A DNA stretch of 39,897 bases from Candidatus Spechtbacteria bacterium RIFCSPHIGHO2_02_FULL_43_15b (GCA_001819985.1 MHOE01000003.1:233-40129); one strand, 5' to 3'; positions 14,464-22,117 are shown, numbered from the stretch's first letter. Translations and numbers: made by a program. Notes: generated by a model from the sequence alone, not told the origin.

Positions 14464-15594
14464 ATGGGCGCAAAAGAAACCATTACGCAAATTGCGGCAA
14501 CAGCGGGAATTACGATAAATGGGGATAATCCTTGGGATATAAAAGTCCATAACGAAAAATTGTACCGGAGGGTTCTATCCGAAGGGTCGCTTGGTTTAGG
14601 GGAAGCATACATGGATGGCTGGTGGGACTGCGAGCGGCTCGATCAATTTTTTTGCAGAATTATAAGCGAGGGAATGGATAGAAAAATGGGATTTAATTTC
14701 GAGCTTATAAAACAGCTTGCCAAAGCAAAGCTATTAAATATGCAATCGAGGTCGAGGGCGAAAACTGTTATAGACAGACACTACGATCTTAGCCCCGAGT
14801 TATATATGGGTTTTCTTGGCCCGTATAATCAGTACACATCCCTATACTTTTCGGAGTGCGAAACTCTCGAACTAGCGGAAGAGAAAAAGTTGCGTTTGAT
14901 ATGCGAGAAGCTCAATCTTCAAAGTCAAGATCGGGTACTCGATATCGGGTGCGGCTGGGGAGGGTTCGCGAAATTTGCGGCAGAGCGATTTGGATGCAGT
15001 GTTGTGGGCGTGAGCATATCCGAGGAGCAGATAAGATACGCTCGGGAATTCTGCAAAGGGTTGCCTGTTGAAATTATTTACCTGGACTATAGGGATTTAT
15101 CAGGAAAGTTTCCTGGGTATTTCGACAAAGTATTGGTTTGCGGGATGATAGAGCATGTTGGGCATAAGAATCACGGAAGATTGATGCGCGAAGTTTCGAA
15201 TTGTATAAACGATGAAGAGTGGAGCTTATTTTTACTCGATACGATAGGCGCTAATAAATCCAAAGTAACCGTGGATCCTTGGATAAATAGATATATATTT
15301 CCCGGCGGGATTGCTCCCAGCATAAAACAACTCGGAGAGGCCGCAGAAGATTTGTTTATCATGGAAGATCTGCATAGCTTTGGTCCGTCGTACGACAAGA
15401 CCTTAATGGCTTGGCACGACAGATTTGTTTCAAACTGGGATAATGTCAAACATATGTACGGTGAAAGATTTTATAGGATGTTTGAATACTATTTGCTAAG
15501 TTGCGCGGGAGGTTTTCGCGCAAGGATTGCTCAGCAATGGCAGATAGTTTTTTCAAAAAGAGGATACCCGGGCGGGTACGAAGCTGTCAGGTAA
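14464..15594 (+). CDS. cfa: Cyclopropane-fatty-acyl-phospholipid synthase
   Basis: SAM-dependent methyltransferase of the CFA/mycolic acid synthase family, 376 residues, the expected length. N-terminal lipid-binding part (1-100) with LGLGEAYMDGWWDCERLDQF; then HYDLSPELYMGFLGPYNQYT, typical of Cfa; SAM-binding motif LDIGCGWGGFAKFAAERFG at about 160-178; VSISEEQIRYA motif II. It converts a cis double bond in a membrane phospholipid acyl chain to a cyclopropane ring. AAAAGGAG sits about 8 bases before the ATG. The neighbouring desaturase could supply the unsaturated substrate. Own promoter and terminator. Confidence 0.95.
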   Translation: MGAKETITQIAATAGITINGDNPWDIKVHNEKLYRRVLSEGSLGLGEAYMDGWWDCERLDQFFCRIISEGMDRKMGFNFELIKQLAKAKLLNMQSRSRAKTVIDRHYDLSPELYMGFLGPYNQYTSLYFSECETLELAEEKKLRLICEKLNLQSQDRVLDIGCGWGGFAKFAAERFGCSVVGVSISEEQIRYAREFCKGLPVEIIYLDYRDLSGKFPGYFDKVLVCGMIEHVGHKNHGRLMREVSNCINDEEWSLFLLDTIGANKSKVTVDPWINRYIFPGGIAPSIKQLGEAAEDLFIMEDLHSFGPSYDKTLMAWHDRFVSNWDNVKHMYGERFYRMFEYYLLSCAGGFRARIAQQWQIVFSKRGYPGGYEAVR

Positions 15595-15603
15595 TTTGAA
15601 TTC

Positions 15604-15628
15604 AAGCGCGGATAACTCCGCGCTTTTT
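15604..15628 (+). terminator. Intrinsic terminator
   Basis: AAGCGCGGA (15604-15612), TAAC loop, TCCGCGCTT (15617-15625), then Ts. Confidence 0.9.
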
Positions 15629-15639
15629 ATTTACAGGTA

Positions 15640-15851
15640 TTGACTTATTCTTTGCGGTAATATACAGTGTATTTATCCATAGACCACGGGTGCAAATTTT
15701 TTCCAAATTTTTGCTTGGATAATAAAATCGAGTATTTAACAGCCCAGTAGAGCTGAAGCGGACATTCGATGGCTCAAATATCCCGTGCAGGAAAATCGGC
15801 TTATTCTATCCCGCCCCACCTTGGGGTTTATAGAAAGCTGATTTATCTTTT
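15640..15851 (+). promoter_or_regulatory. rplJ promoter and structured ribosomal-protein leader
   Basis: TTGACT at 15640-15645 with a -10 candidate TATACA/TACAGT at 15661-15668. The roughly 230-base leader holds CACGGG near 15687 able to pair with CCCGTG at about 15783, AGCC/GGCT around 15742-15775, and a long hairpin at about 15793-15844 (AAATCGGCTT...AGCTGATTT with ATTCTAT/ATAGAA and CCCC/GGGG inside). Long leaders that bind the L10-(L12)4 complex are established for rplJL operons; assignment here rests on position and structure only. Confidence 0.6.
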
Positions 15852-15874
15852 ATCTGTGGAAACACGGATTTTTT
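15852..15874 (+). terminator. Attenuator-like intrinsic terminator inside the rplJ leader
   Basis: ATCTGTG (15852-15858), GAAA tetraloop, CACGGAT (15863-15869), then five Ts, only about 25 bases before the rplJ start. A terminator here only makes sense if read-through is controlled. Confidence 0.65.
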
Positions 15875-15898
15875 ATTAGAAATAAACTTTATCATACT

Positions 15899-16414
15899 AT
15901 GGCAACAAGCAGACAAAAAAAGGAAGAAATATTAAGAGATATAAAGGAAAAACTTTCAAAGAACAAGCTCGTCATTTTCGTCAACTATAAAGGCCTGACC
16001 GTGCCGGTTCTTGAAGGATTAAGGAGTAAACTGCGCGAAGAAGGGATAGATTTTAAGGTTATCAAAAAGACCTTGCTGGGCATGGGTCTCAAGGATTCCG
16101 GTATAGACGCGGATACGAAATCACTTGAAGGCCAAATCGGTGTCGTAATAGGGTATAAAGATGAAATTTTGCCGGCTAAGATTATAAATAAATTCGCAAA
16201 GGATATGGAAAATCTCAAAATTCTTTCGGGAATTTTTGAGAATAAATTCGCGGGAAGGGATAAAATACTAGCCCTTGCCGAAGTGCCATCCAGGGAAGAG
16301 TTGCTAGCAAGAATAGTTGGAAGCATAAATTCTCCGATTTCAGGCATCGTCAATGTATTTGCCGGAAATATTAGGGGATTAGTGCAAGTTTTAAGCGCGA
16401 TATCCAAAAAATAA
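15899..16414 (+). CDS. rplJ: 50S ribosomal protein L10
   Basis: 171 residues, typical L10: N-terminal RNA-binding domain with KEEILRDIKEKLSKNKLVIFVNYKGLTV and VIKKTLL, followed by the C-terminal helix that carries L7/L12 dimers. It anchors the stalk at the base of the GTPase-associated centre. No ribosome binding site is visible before the ATG; a TATCAT ends 3 bases upstream but the leader above seems to be the main control. Followed by rplL after 134 bases of low-complexity DNA, the usual rplJ-rplL order. Confidence 0.95.
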   Translation: MATSRQKKEEILRDIKEKLSKNKLVIFVNYKGLTVPVLEGLRSKLREEGIDFKVIKKTLLGMGLKDSGIDADTKSLEGQIGVVIGYKDEILPAKIINKFAKDMENLKILSGIFENKFAGRDKILALAEVPSREELLARIVGSINSPISGIVNVFAGNIRGLVQVLSAISKK

Positions 16415-16425
16415 TTCATAAATAA

Positions 16426-16460
16426 TGACCAATAGCCAATGACCAATGGCCAATCGGCAA
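16426..16460 (+). repeat. Degenerate heptanucleotide tandem repeat between rplJ and rplL
   Basis: Five consecutive 7-base units: TGACCAA, TAGCCAA, TGACCAA, TGGCCAA, TCGGCAA. A G/T-rich degenerate stretch follows (about 16482-16540, words like TTTGG, ATTCGG, ATTGGG). No coding potential. Confidence 0.7.
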
Positions 16461-16548
16461 CCCAAATACTTAATGACTAAAGTAATTTGGCATTCGGAGT
16501 TCGGGATAAGATTGGGCATTGAGGTTTTGGACTTTGGGTTTAACAATT

Positions 16549-16965
16549 ATGCCAGAAGAAAAAACACAAGAAGAAACAGTTGAGGTTCCGGATAAATTCA
16601 AGAAACTTGTCGAGGAAATCGAGAAAATGTCGGTACTTGATTTATCGGAGCTTGTGAAGGTTCTTGAGAAAAAATTTGGAGTTTCAGCCGCGGCACCGGT
16701 AGCGATGATGGCAGGAGGAGCACCCGGTCAGGGAGAGGCGGTTGTAGAGGAAAAAACTTCATTCAATGTTGAGTTGACAGAGATGGGCGGAAATAAAATT
16801 GGAGTAATTAAGGCGGTGCGGGAAGTTACGGAGCTTGGATTGAAGGAAGCAAAAGATTTAGTTGAAGGCGCTCCAAAAATGGTGAAAGAAGGCGTAACAA
16901 AAGAACAAGCGGAGGCGATGAAAGCAAAACTCGAAGCGGCGGGAGCAAAGGTTACATTGAAGTAA
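16549..16965 (+). CDS. rplL: 50S ribosomal protein L7/L12
   Basis: 138 residues from the ATG at 16549 ([13 protein letters not shown]). N-terminal dimerisation helices ([29 protein letters not shown]), an Ala/Gly-rich hinge ([13 protein letters not shown]), and the conserved C-terminal domain ([24 protein letters not shown]) that recruits translation factors. An in-frame TTG 30 bases upstream would add [10 protein letters not shown], unlike the family, and is rejected. No ribosome binding site is visible. Ends at a perfect terminator. Confidence 0.96.
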   Translation: MPEEKTQEETVEVPDKFKKLVEEIEKMSVLDLSELVKVLEKKFGVSAAAPVAMMAGGAPGQGEAVVEEKTSFNVELTEMGGNKIGVIKAVREVTELGLKEAKDLVEGAPKMVKEGVTKEQAEAMKAKLEAAGAKVTLK

Positions 16966-16982
16966 ATATCCGCAGTAAATTT

Positions 16983-17023
16983 AAAAAAGTCAAACCTGGT
17001 GGAAAACCAGGTTTGACTTTTTT
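16983..17023 (+). terminator. Intrinsic terminator of rplJ-rplL
   Basis: AAGTCAAACCTGGT and ACCAGGTTTGACTT form a perfect stem (16987-17000 / 17006-17019) around a short loop, ending in six Ts. Confidence 0.92.
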
Positions 17024-17128
17024 ATGGCGTAAAATATATACTTAATAGAATAATGTTACGCGTTTATTTTCTATCTTCAGATTGCGTTTCCAATAATCCG
17101 GGAAGCAAAGAAGCTGGGAATCCATTAA

Positions 17129-17812
17129 ATGTCAGATCAAAGTTTAGAACTATTGTTTGAATCCGAGGCAAAGGTAAAATTACTTAAATTGTTTTTACGC
17201 AACGACGGTTTTAAGTTCACCGCTTCGGAAGTGAGGTCTAGGGCGCAGATTGATATAAGCGCGGCGAAAAGCAATTTGGAGAAGTTAAGATTAGCGGGGT
17301 TTCTTAAGAGTTACTCGAAGAAGGAAGAGAAAATTATAGTGAGAGAAGTTAGGGTTGTCAAAAAAGAAAAAAATAAAAAGCCCAAGATATCTATAGTAAA
17401 AAGAAGGAGAAAAAAGGAAGTTATAGAGAAAGTTTACTTTATCAATCCTCATTTCGTATTTTTTAATGAACTTCGGGATTTGGTTCTTAAATCATCTCCC
17501 GCGTCAAAGTCGAGAATTCTAAGTCGTTCTAAGGGGTTGGGGAGAGTTAAGATGCTTGTGCTTTCCGGTATATTCCTTCGCGTTGACAGGCAATTATCGC
17601 GAACGGATCTTCTGATGGTTGCGGATGATGTTTCGGAAAAAAGATTTCAGAAATTTCTAAGGCATTTGGAGGCGGAAGTGGGTTGCGAAATACAATTCAG
17701 CCTTATGTCATCGGATGAATTTTATTATCGCCATAAGATGCTTGACCGTTTCTTGCGGGATATACTGGAAAGGCCCCACGAGGTGCTGATAAATAAACTT
17801 GGCGCTTTGTAG
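17129..17812 (+). CDS. Winged-helix regulator with nucleotidyltransferase-like C-terminal fold, 227 aa
   Basis: Residues 5-70 form an ArsR-like winged helix (KLLKLFLRNDGFKFTASEVRS, then a recognition helix and wing). A very basic linker (residues 85-105, KRRRKKEVIEK) follows. Residues 140-225 (MLVLSGIFLRVDRQLSRTDL, VADDVSEKRF, LEAEVGCEIQFSLMSSDEF) resemble the degenerate MNT-type nucleotidyltransferase fold found after wHTH domains in CPR proteins; the catalytic GSx and DxD residues are absent, so it is likely a sensor rather than an enzyme. The start ATG has a weak site. A terminator and then tRNA-Val follow. Confidence 0.7.
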   Translation: MSDQSLELLFESEAKVKLLKLFLRNDGFKFTASEVRSRAQIDISAAKSNLEKLRLAGFLKSYSKKEEKIIVREVRVVKKEKNKKPKISIVKRRRKKEVIEKVYFINPHFVFFNELRDLVLKSSPASKSRILSRSKGLGRVKMLVLSGIFLRVDRQLSRTDLLMVADDVSEKRFQKFLRHLEAEVGCEIQFSLMSSDEFYYRHKMLDRFLRDILERPHEVLINKLGAL

Positions 17813-17856
17813 CATCGGAGGGATCTAGGGTCTAAGTAAAATTTGTGGTATGAAAT

Positions 17857-17883
17857 AAAAAGAGAGTTTTCGACTCTCTTTTT
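17857..17883 (+). terminator. Intrinsic terminator
   Basis: AAAAAGAGAGT (17857-17867), 5-base loop, ACTCTCTTTTT (17873-17883). Confidence 0.88.
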
Positions 17884-17903
17884 GCGAAAAGGGAGATAAA
17901 CAA

Positions 17904-17977
17904 GGGCGCTTAGCTCAGCGGTTCAGAGCACTGCATTCACATTGCAGGGGTCGTAGGTTCGAATCCTACAGCGCCCA
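17904..17977 (+). tRNA. tRNA-Val (anticodon CAC)
   Basis: Cloverleaf: acceptor GGCGCT-type 7 bp (GGGCGCT / AGCGCCC), D stem GCTC/GAGC, anticodon stem CTGCA/TGCAG with loop TTCACAT (anticodon CAC, reads GTG), T stem GTAGG/CCTAC with TTCGAAT, discriminator A. The 3' CCA is not encoded, so a CCA-adding enzyme is required. Confidence 0.95.
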
Positions 17978-18014
17978 TCAGACAGGAAATTGAGGAGTTG
18001 ATAAAATAAAAACT

Positions 18015-19562
18015 ATGGAAAATTTTGAAGGTAATTTGCAAATTGATAAACCGGTTCAAAAACCGGAACAAATTTCAGATGCTGATAAAGAAACATCTCA
18101 AACGATAGCAATGGACTTCATTTTGCAAAGAGTACCTCCGATTGAAGGGCGTTTTAACCCCAGCGAGGAAGTACGAAAATTATGGTTGGTTCCCAAAGAA
18201 AAACGAAGGGAGGCAGTATCCGCATTCAAAGATAAATTATACAGACAGAGAGAGGCGTGGGCGTTGTGTAGGACGACTATTGAAGAAAAGATCGAGGCAA
18301 ACCCAGATATTTCCAAGCAAGAACTGGTTGGCATAATTGGTCAATTTGCTTCAAGTTATGGTTTTGCGGAATCGCATATTAGTACTGCGGAACAATTGAT
18401 TGATGGTTATATTACCCAACACAAAAGAGTGCGGGAAATTCGAGAAAAATATCCCGATGATATTGCATTAGTAAAACGACTAACTGGAATAAATTTTACC
18501 AAAGCCGATGCAGAAGATTTTAGTATTAAAGTAGGACCAATGTCGGTGGAGATATCATGTTCTGGGTTTAATGCCGGTAGAATTTATAGAAAATCACTAG
18601 AACCCATTCCGGGATTTATGTATGGTGGTTTCGCCGCAGAAAGCAGGGATAAAGAACCAGTTTTCTATTTGGTAGTGAATAATGATTATGCAACAACGAA
18701 TCCGGATTATTATGCATCCACAGTTCCACACGAACGAGAACATCAGAAGAATAGAATTTTAGGTCCAAAACTTTATGGTCAAAGTGGAATGCGTGTTGAT
18801 GTTCGAGAAAAACTAAATCGGGGTATAATCGGTGAAAGATTGTTGGGGTTTGAAAGAGAATCTGAAGACGAAATATACAAAAGGTACGAATCAGCAAAGG
18901 ATCCGGAAGAAAAGGCCTTTCTACTTAGGGAATATATGAGGTTAATAAGAGAAAGCGCGCTTAACCGAGCCAAAGACGAAATTATTGCATTGAAAGCAGA
19001 GCCTGGTTATTATCTATCTAATTATAGTCTATATACATACAATATTTTTTTAAGTCAAGACGGTGGTCCGTATGATTACTTGGCATATCTAAGAAATTGG
19101 AATGAGAAAAAAGGCGATTCGCTATGGCAGGAAATATCAAAGAGAGTTTTCGTTGATGAATATAGAGATATTATTGATAGAGCAATTATTGCTTTTGACC
19201 GCTTGAAAGGCGGGCGTTATTCGCTAAAAGAAGTAATCGCCATGTTATCCGATAAACGATTACAGGAGTGGCCAAAAACTGTTAGAAGATTGTTAGAAGC
19301 AGGAGATAAAGAGTTCGATCCATCGTACCGCCCATCAGCTATTGAAATTTATGACACATATATATGTCAATCATATCTTGGTAAACGAATGATCTTTGAT
19401 AGAAGAACGGGACGAATTTGTAAGATAGTCAATAGTATTGAAAGACCCGCTAGCGAATCGGAGATAAAAAATTTTTCTCGTCGTTTGCTCCGTGTTGGGT
19501 TATCCGATGCGGAGATAAAAAAAATGAAAAATAATTTGCCGGCAAAACAAAAATCGGAATGA
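18015..19562 (+). CDS. Putative HEXXH metalloprotease-like protein, 515 aa
   Basis: Unrecognised family, but residues 239-243 are HEREH within STVPHEREHQKNR, a perfect HEXXH zinc-protease motif preceded by a hydrophobic strand (VFYLVVNNDY), as in minimal gluzincin-like folds. A third ligand is not obvious. There is no signal peptide, so the protein is likely cytoplasmic. The flanking regions are helical and charged. Its codon use is visibly more AT-rich than its neighbours (many TTA, GAA, AAT codons), and it lies directly after a tRNA gene, a common insertion point, so horizontal arrival is possible. The GAGGAG at about 17992 is too far from the ATG to be convincing. Confidence 0.6.
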   Translation: MENFEGNLQIDKPVQKPEQISDADKETSQTIAMDFILQRVPPIEGRFNPSEEVRKLWLVPKEKRREAVSAFKDKLYRQREAWALCRTTIEEKIEANPDISKQELVGIIGQFASSYGFAESHISTAEQLIDGYITQHKRVREIREKYPDDIALVKRLTGINFTKADAEDFSIKVGPMSVEISCSGFNAGRIYRKSLEPIPGFMYGGFAAESRDKEPVFYLVVNNDYATTNPDYYASTVPHEREHQKNRILGPKLYGQSGMRVDVREKLNRGIIGERLLGFERESEDEIYKRYESAKDPEEKAFLLREYMRLIRESALNRAKDEIIALKAEPGYYLSNYSLYTYNIFLSQDGGPYDYLAYLRNWNEKKGDSLWQEISKRVFVDEYRDIIDRAIIAFDRLKGGRYSLKEVIAMLSDKRLQEWPKTVRRLLEAGDKEFDPSYRPSAIEIYDTYICQSYLGKRMIFDRRTGRICKIVNSIERPASESEIKNFSRRLLRVGLSDAEIKKMKNNLPAKQKSE

Positions 19563-19702
19563 TTTTTGTAGTTCGCGAAGCGGAACGAAAAACTTGAAAT
19601 CGGGGCGGCGCGCAAACTTCGTTGGCATAAAATTCGGCGGCGGGAAGCGAGAGCTGGCAAAAATTCCTTCCCCCCAACCCCCTTTTATTTTTATTCAAAA
19701 AT

Positions 19703-19711
19703 TGCTATACT
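19703..19711 (+). promoter_or_regulatory. Extended -10 promoter element before doxX
   Basis: TGC-TATACT (19703-19711). The preceding 19563-19700 is otherwise noncoding, with a GC-rich section and a CCCCCCAACCCCC tract. An ATG sits 10 bases after the -10 box and would be leaderless. Confidence 0.4.
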
Positions 19712-19720
19712 CAACTTAAT

Positions 19721-19792
19721 ATGGTAAAGGCCGAAAATATTAGCGTTGTAAAATACACAATATTATGGGTATTTTTAGTTCTTACAAAATAA
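19721..19792 (+). CDS. Possible leaderless upstream ORF, 23 aa
   Basis: ATG at 19721, stop at 19790-19792, reading MVKAENISVVKYTILWVFLV then LTK. It overlaps the DoxX start by 28 bases in another frame. Either a short upstream peptide coupled to DoxX translation or a chance frame. Confidence 0.2.
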   Translation: MVKAENISVVKYTILWVFLVLTK

Positions 19793-20349
19793 TAGTGAAA
19801 GACCCGACAATTTCAAGAAAGCTTTTTTCCGAAGTCGGGATATGGAGTATAGTTTGGCTTATCGCGAGAGTGTATCTCGGGTGGGGATGGCTAAGCGCGG
19901 GTTGGGAAAAGATAAGCGGTAAAGGCGCAAATCCTTGGGGACCGGAATCAGTTCTTGCATTTTGGCAAAGAGTTGTCGAAGTGCCAGAGCCGCCGGCGCA
20001 TCCCGAGATTGTGTATGGCTGGTACAGGGGCTTTATCCAACTTTTAATGGAGGTAAACGCGCAAACTTGGTTTGCGCCTACTGTTGCCTGGGGAGAGTTT
20101 TTAGTCGGCATGCTTCTTATATTGGGGGCTTTCGTGGGAATTGCCGCTACGGCCGGAGCATTTATGAATCTTAATTTTATGCTTTCGGGAGTCGCCTCGG
20201 TCAATCCTATAATGTATTCGTTAGCTATCATTCTGATACTTTCTTGGAAAACCGCGGGATGGTGGGGACTAGACAGATGGCTTTTGCCAAAAATTGGAGT
20301 ACCGTGGAGTAAGGTGGAAGTGAAAGATGCTAATACTCCAAATAATTAG
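19765..20349 (+). CDS. DoxX-family membrane protein, 194 aa
   Basis: Four membrane segments (about 27-47, 105-125, 128-150, 155-175) and the DoxX/TQO-large-subunit-like opening IARVYLGWGWLSAGWEKISG. The region FAPTVAWGEFLVGMLLILGAFVGIAA is the conserved second block. DoxX proteins are linked to quinone-coupled sulfur or redox-stress reactions; the exact substrate here is unknown. No ribosome binding site precedes the ATG. A bidirectional-looking terminator lies 150 bases downstream. Confidence 0.8.
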   Translation: MGIFSSYKIIVKDPTISRKLFSEVGIWSIVWLIARVYLGWGWLSAGWEKISGKGANPWGPESVLAFWQRVVEVPEPPAHPEIVYGWYRGFIQLLMEVNAQTWFAPTVAWGEFLVGMLLILGAFVGIAATAGAFMNLNFMLSGVASVNPIMYSLAIILILSWKTAGWWGLDRWLLPKIGVPWSKVEVKDANTPNN

Positions 20350-20363
20350 GTTAGTTTGAAATA

Positions 20364-20456
20364 TCAACTTTGGGCAGTAAATTCTTCGTACGCTTTGGTC
20401 AGTTCGAGATTTTTATGAACTAAGGAAAAATACAAAGCTACTAACGCGCAAATCAT
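20364..20456 (-). pseudogene. Short membrane-peptide ORF or gene remnant
   Basis: On the minus strand an open frame without a good start reads ...FMICALVALYFSLVHKNLEL, a hydrophobic segment followed by a charged tail, and ends at 20364. From its only ATG it is 30 residues. The frame stays open further upstream (to beyond 20500) without an ATG. It could be a remnant of a small membrane protein gene. Confidence 0.25.
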
Positions 20457-20505
20457 AAAAGAAAAACAGTAAAAAGTGATCGTTTTTCGCAGATATAAAC
20501 GAGCC

Positions 20506-20543
20506 CAAACAAAAAGGGAGGGTACACCCTCTCTTTTTGTTTG
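20506..20543. terminator. Bidirectional intrinsic terminator, 18-bp stem
   Basis: Arms 20506-20523 and 20526-20543 pair with one G-T wobble; A tract before and T tract after allow termination in both directions. Confidence 0.85.
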
Positions 20544-20618
20544 TGGATAACTATGTTTGACCCCCAGCGGTTAGTGGACTAAAATTAGAAGTAAGTGGAT
20601 AATTGTGGATAATTGTGG
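20542..20618 (+). promoter_or_regulatory. Operator of phased GTGG repeats (MraZ and/or DnaA sites)
   Basis: NGTGG begins at 20542, 20573, 20594, 20604 and 20614: spacings 31, 21, 10, 10, all close to whole helical turns. MraZ is known to bind arrays of short direct repeats with about 10-bp period upstream of its own gene. Two of the units (20542-20550, 20604-20612) are also perfect DnaA boxes read on the other strand (TTATCCACA). Confidence 0.6.
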
Positions 20619-20624
20619 TAATAC
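20616..20624 (+). promoter_or_regulatory. Extended -10 promoter of mraZ, leaderless layout
   Basis: TGG-TAATAC (20616-20624); the ATG starts 6 bases later, where the transcript itself would begin. The box is embedded in the last operator repeat, consistent with autorepression. Confidence 0.5.
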
Positions 20625-20630
20625 GAAAGT

Positions 20631-21062
20631 ATGTTAATCGGAGAATATTCACATACAATAGATGAAAAGAGACGCCTTGCTATTCCTTCCAAATTCAGAA
20701 AAGAACTTGGCAATAAAGCGATTATAACAAGAGGTCTGGATAACTGCCTTTTTGTATTTCCAGAAAAGGAATGGAATGATCTTTCAGAAAAATTAAAGAC
20801 CTTGCCGCTTGGCCAACGGGATGCGCGAGGTTTTATACGCCTTATACTGGCGGGCGCTATGGATGTATCGTTCGACAGTTTGGGAAGAATACTTGTGCCG
20901 GATTATTTGAAAGAATATTCAAAGTTAAAGAAGCAAGTTATTGTGACGGGTGTATTGAACCGCCTTGAGATTTGGGATGAAAGTATATGGAACGAGTATA
21001 AATCGAGAACCGAAAAGGAAGCGGGGAATATAGCGGAAAGATTGGGGGAGCTCGGAGTATGA
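20631..21062 (+). CDS. mraZ: Transcriptional regulator MraZ
   Basis: 143 residues with two SpoVT/AbrB-like swapped-hairpin repeats: residues 1-50 (GEYSHTIDEKRRLAIPSKFR) and 75-125 (GAMDVSFDSLGRILVPDYLK), each with the D-x-x-x-R-(L/I) signature. MraZ forms a ring that binds repeats upstream of its own gene and represses the division and cell wall cluster. First gene of the usual mraZ-rsmH-ftsL-ftsI order. Start at ATG 20631 matches the family start MLIGEY. Confidence 0.96.
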   Translation: MLIGEYSHTIDEKRRLAIPSKFRKELGNKAIITRGLDNCLFVFPEKEWNDLSEKLKTLPLGQRDARGFIRLILAGAMDVSFDSLGRILVPDYLKEYSKLKKQVIVTGVLNRLEIWDESIWNEYKSRTEKEAGNIAERLGELGV

Positions 21063-21152
21063 TGAGATTTAAGTTTTAAGATTCGAGGTTAAAATTAGTT
21101 CTGCCGAGGTGACGAACGCGTAAATTTTTAATCCCGAATGTTTAATAAGATT

Positions 21153-22094
21153 ATGCACATCCCCGTTCTATTAAACGAAATTCTGCGATATTTGGATCCG
21201 AAACCCGGAGACAATTTCATAGATTGCACAGTCGGGGAAGGCGGGCACGCTCTGGCAATACTTAAAATGACCGCTCCGAACGGCAAACTTATAGGCATAG
21301 ACAGGGACGCGGATATGGTAGAGCGATTGCGGGCGCGCGCAAAAGATATGGGAGTGGGGGAGAGATTCATAATTCATCATGGCAACTTTGCTGATATACG
21401 GAAAATAAGCGAAGGATACGATTTTTATAAGGTAAACGGGGCACTTTTTGATTTTGGTATGTCGTCGTGGCAGATAGACGAAAGCGGAATGGGTTTTTCC
21501 TTTCAGAATATTGAGCCGCTGGATATGCGATACGACAGGACAAAAAATACGCCGACAGCGGCAAATATTATAAATTCATGGCCGGAGGCGAGTTTAGCAA
21601 GAATTATCTACGAATTTGGAGAGGAGCGATACTCAAGGAGAATCGCAAAAGAGATAGTAATGGCGAGGAAAAAAGAGCATATAACTACGACTGATGAATT
21701 AGTGAGGATTATATTTCGCGCCGTACCGCGGGTTAGAGCGGGGAAGCCGGGTATTCATTTTGCGACTAGGACATTTCAGGCGTTTCGCATTGCCATAAAT
21801 ATGGAACTTGAAAATGTGGAAGCGGGCTTGGAGGAGGCGATATATCGCGTCGAGATCGGAGGAAAAGTTGCGGCGATTTCATTTCATTCATTAGAAGATA
21901 GAATTGTGAAAAATACTTTTAAGAAGTACTCACGACCGCGGGAGTTAGAGGGGGGTGTGTATTTCAATCGAGCTGAAGGGGGGGTTGTTAAAATTATCAC
22001 AAAAAAGCCGGTAAAGCCGGCGGCAGAAGAAATTTTTGAAAATCCCAGAGCAAGAAGCGCTAAATTGCGCGTGTCGGAAAAGGTAAGCGCGTAA
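21153..22094 (+). CDS. rsmH: 16S rRNA (cytosine(1402)-N4)-methyltransferase RsmH
   Basis: 313 residues from MHIPVLLNEILRYLDPKPGD, the classic start of the family; an ATG 15 bases upstream (21138) is in frame and cannot be excluded. SAM-binding FIDCTVGEGGHALAIL, then LFDFGMSSWQID (usually DLGVSSxQ), GFSF, LDMRYD and IAKEIV; late SFHSLEDRIVKNTFK block. It methylates C1402 in the P site of 16S rRNA with RsmI. No clear ribosome binding site. Second gene of the division cluster. Confidence 0.96.
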   Translation: MHIPVLLNEILRYLDPKPGDNFIDCTVGEGGHALAILKMTAPNGKLIGIDRDADMVERLRARAKDMGVGERFIIHHGNFADIRKISEGYDFYKVNGALFDFGMSSWQIDESGMGFSFQNIEPLDMRYDRTKNTPTAANIINSWPEASLARIIYEFGEERYSRRIAKEIVMARKKEHITTTDELVRIIFRAVPRVRAGKPGIHFATRTFQAFRIAINMELENVEAGLEEAIYRVEIGGKVAAISFHSLEDRIVKNTFKKYSRPRELEGGVYFNRAEGGVVKIITKKPVKPAAEEIFENPRARSAKLRVSEKVSA

Positions 22095-22117
22095 GCGTTT
22101 ACCGCGAAGTTAAAAAT

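Noticed and set aside
16426-16460. CRISPR-like repeat
   Set aside because: Units are 7 bases, degenerate and contiguous with no spacers; no cas gene is near.
20557-20575. Another copy of the GGGGTC palindrome near mraZ (TTTGACCCCCAGCGG)
   Set aside because: Only one half-site (GACCCC) is present, without the inverted partner.
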